From assembly GCA_963722665.1 (NCBI GenBank), contig CAVRNW010000005.1, positions 1-16,134 of the forward strand: DNA of 16,134 bases. The letters run 5' to 3'. The translations under genes were made by a program, and so were the position numbers. Position 1 is the first letter of the stretch; each line of letters opens with the position of its first letter. Source of the stretch: Site-B1 sp963722665 (GTDB lineage Bacteria; Bacteroidota; Bacteroidia; Flavobacteriales; Flavobacteriaceae). Under the pieces are notes generated by a model. That model made no database searches. It was not told the origin of the DNA and saw only the letters and a program-made list of their open reading frames with translations. Positions 15,890-16,134 of the stretch are shown piece by piece.

Positions 15890-15897
15890 CAAATTTA
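15890..15897 (-). promoter_or_regulatory. Bacteroidota-type -7 promoter element for fumC
   Basis: Read on the minus strand, the bases are TAAATTTG, an exact match to TAnnTTTG. The element lies 24 bases upstream of the fumC ATG, implying a short leader. A -33 TTG at the usual spacing is not evident, so this rests on the -7 motif and position alone. Confidence 0.5.
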
Positions 15898-15970
15898 CGA
15901 CTTTATCAAATTAAAGGTTCTGATAAATGTTAGTTTTTGTTAATAATTTTTTAAGTTTAACAATTATATT

Positions 15971-15996
15971 AATTATCCGTTCTTAACGGTTTAATT
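15971..15996. promoter_or_regulatory. Interrupted palindrome in the fumC divergent region
   Basis: CCGTT and AACGG (15977-15981 and 15985-15989) flank the spacer CTT. Outside them AATTA (15971-15975) is matched by TAATT (15992-15996). The dyad lies between two divergent start codons and stands out as GC-containing in very AT-rich DNA. It could be an operator or a small hairpin; no regulator is identified. Confidence 0.3.
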
Positions 15997-16035
15997 TTAT
16001 TAACCTGATATCAATTCGATTTATATAAAGATTTT

Positions 16036-16068
16036 TTTGTATTTCAGATATCCCACCATAAATCTTTG
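16036..16068 (+). promoter_or_regulatory. Possible Bacteroidota promoter for the gene starting at 16090
   Basis: TTTG at 16036-16039 and AATCTTTG at 16061-16068 (one mismatch to TAnnTTTG) are separated by 21 bases, within the usual -33/-7 spacing. The -7 element ends 21 bases before an ATG at 16090. The one mismatch keeps confidence modest. Confidence 0.4.
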
Positions 16069-16089
16069 TAATTATTTCATAATAGTAAT

Positions 16090-16134
16090 ATGCTTTTTAC
16101 AAAGAAATTACAGATTGATAAAGCATCAAAATAT
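16090..16134 (+). CDS. Partial CDS, start only, cut by the window end
   Basis: An ATG at 16090 opens a frame with no stop through the last base, reading MLFTKKLQIDKASKY. It is divergent from fumC and follows a plausible promoter at a suitable distance. Fifteen codons are too few to recognise a family. Confidence 0.4.
   Translation, partial: MLFTKKLQIDKASKY

Overview
The window looks like chromosomal DNA of a marine- or soil-type member of the Bacteroidota, most likely Flavobacteriia. The evidence is the AT-rich composition, weak ribosome binding sites, TAnnTTTG-type -7 promoter motifs, a type IX secretion sorting domain on a secreted FG-GAP/VCBS repeat protein, a TIGR02436-type four-helix-bundle gene, and a full-length three-domain Pta. 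I see no tRNA, rRNA, CRISPR array, transposase or phage gene.

Region 1 (1-6212, + strand) is one long co-directional cluster. It holds an AAA+ ATPase open at the left edge, a NudK-type NUDIX hydrolase, an unrecognised soluble protein split by two compensating indels, a four-helix-bundle gene between inverted repeats, a three-TM protein with an acidic tail (split by a +1 indel), another three-TM protein, and an unrecognised 475-residue protein. Abutting or overlapping stop/start codons at 1576/1577, 2158/2159 and 4785-4788 suggest an operon. Its function is unknown, and it is the best candidate here for an undescribed system, possibly membrane-associated.

Region 2 (6217-9516) holds two histidine-degradation genes on the minus strand: formimidoylglutamase (HutG-like) and imidazolonepropionase (hutI). 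Between them, on the + strand, is a membrane-anchored coiled-coil protein. A bidirectional terminator hairpin lies between that gene and hutI. HutI makes formimidoylglutamate and HutG would hydrolyse it to glutamate and formamide. hutH and hutU are not in the window.

Region 3 (9692-13042) is a pta-ackA operon (acetyl-CoA to acetyl phosphate to acetate plus ATP) with a recognisable -7 promoter element and a strong terminator.

Region 4 (13032-15865, minus strand) is class II fumarase (fumC), broken by one extra base in a homopolymer, followed 13 bases later by a T9SS-exported FG-GAP/VCBS repeat protein. A divergent intergenic region (15866-16089) carries promoter-like motifs and a dyad, and a partial + strand gene starts at 16090.

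Four single-base indels interrupt otherwise sound reading frames (near 2966, 3018, 4138 and 15345-15350). Their pattern fits sequencing or assembly error better than real gene decay.
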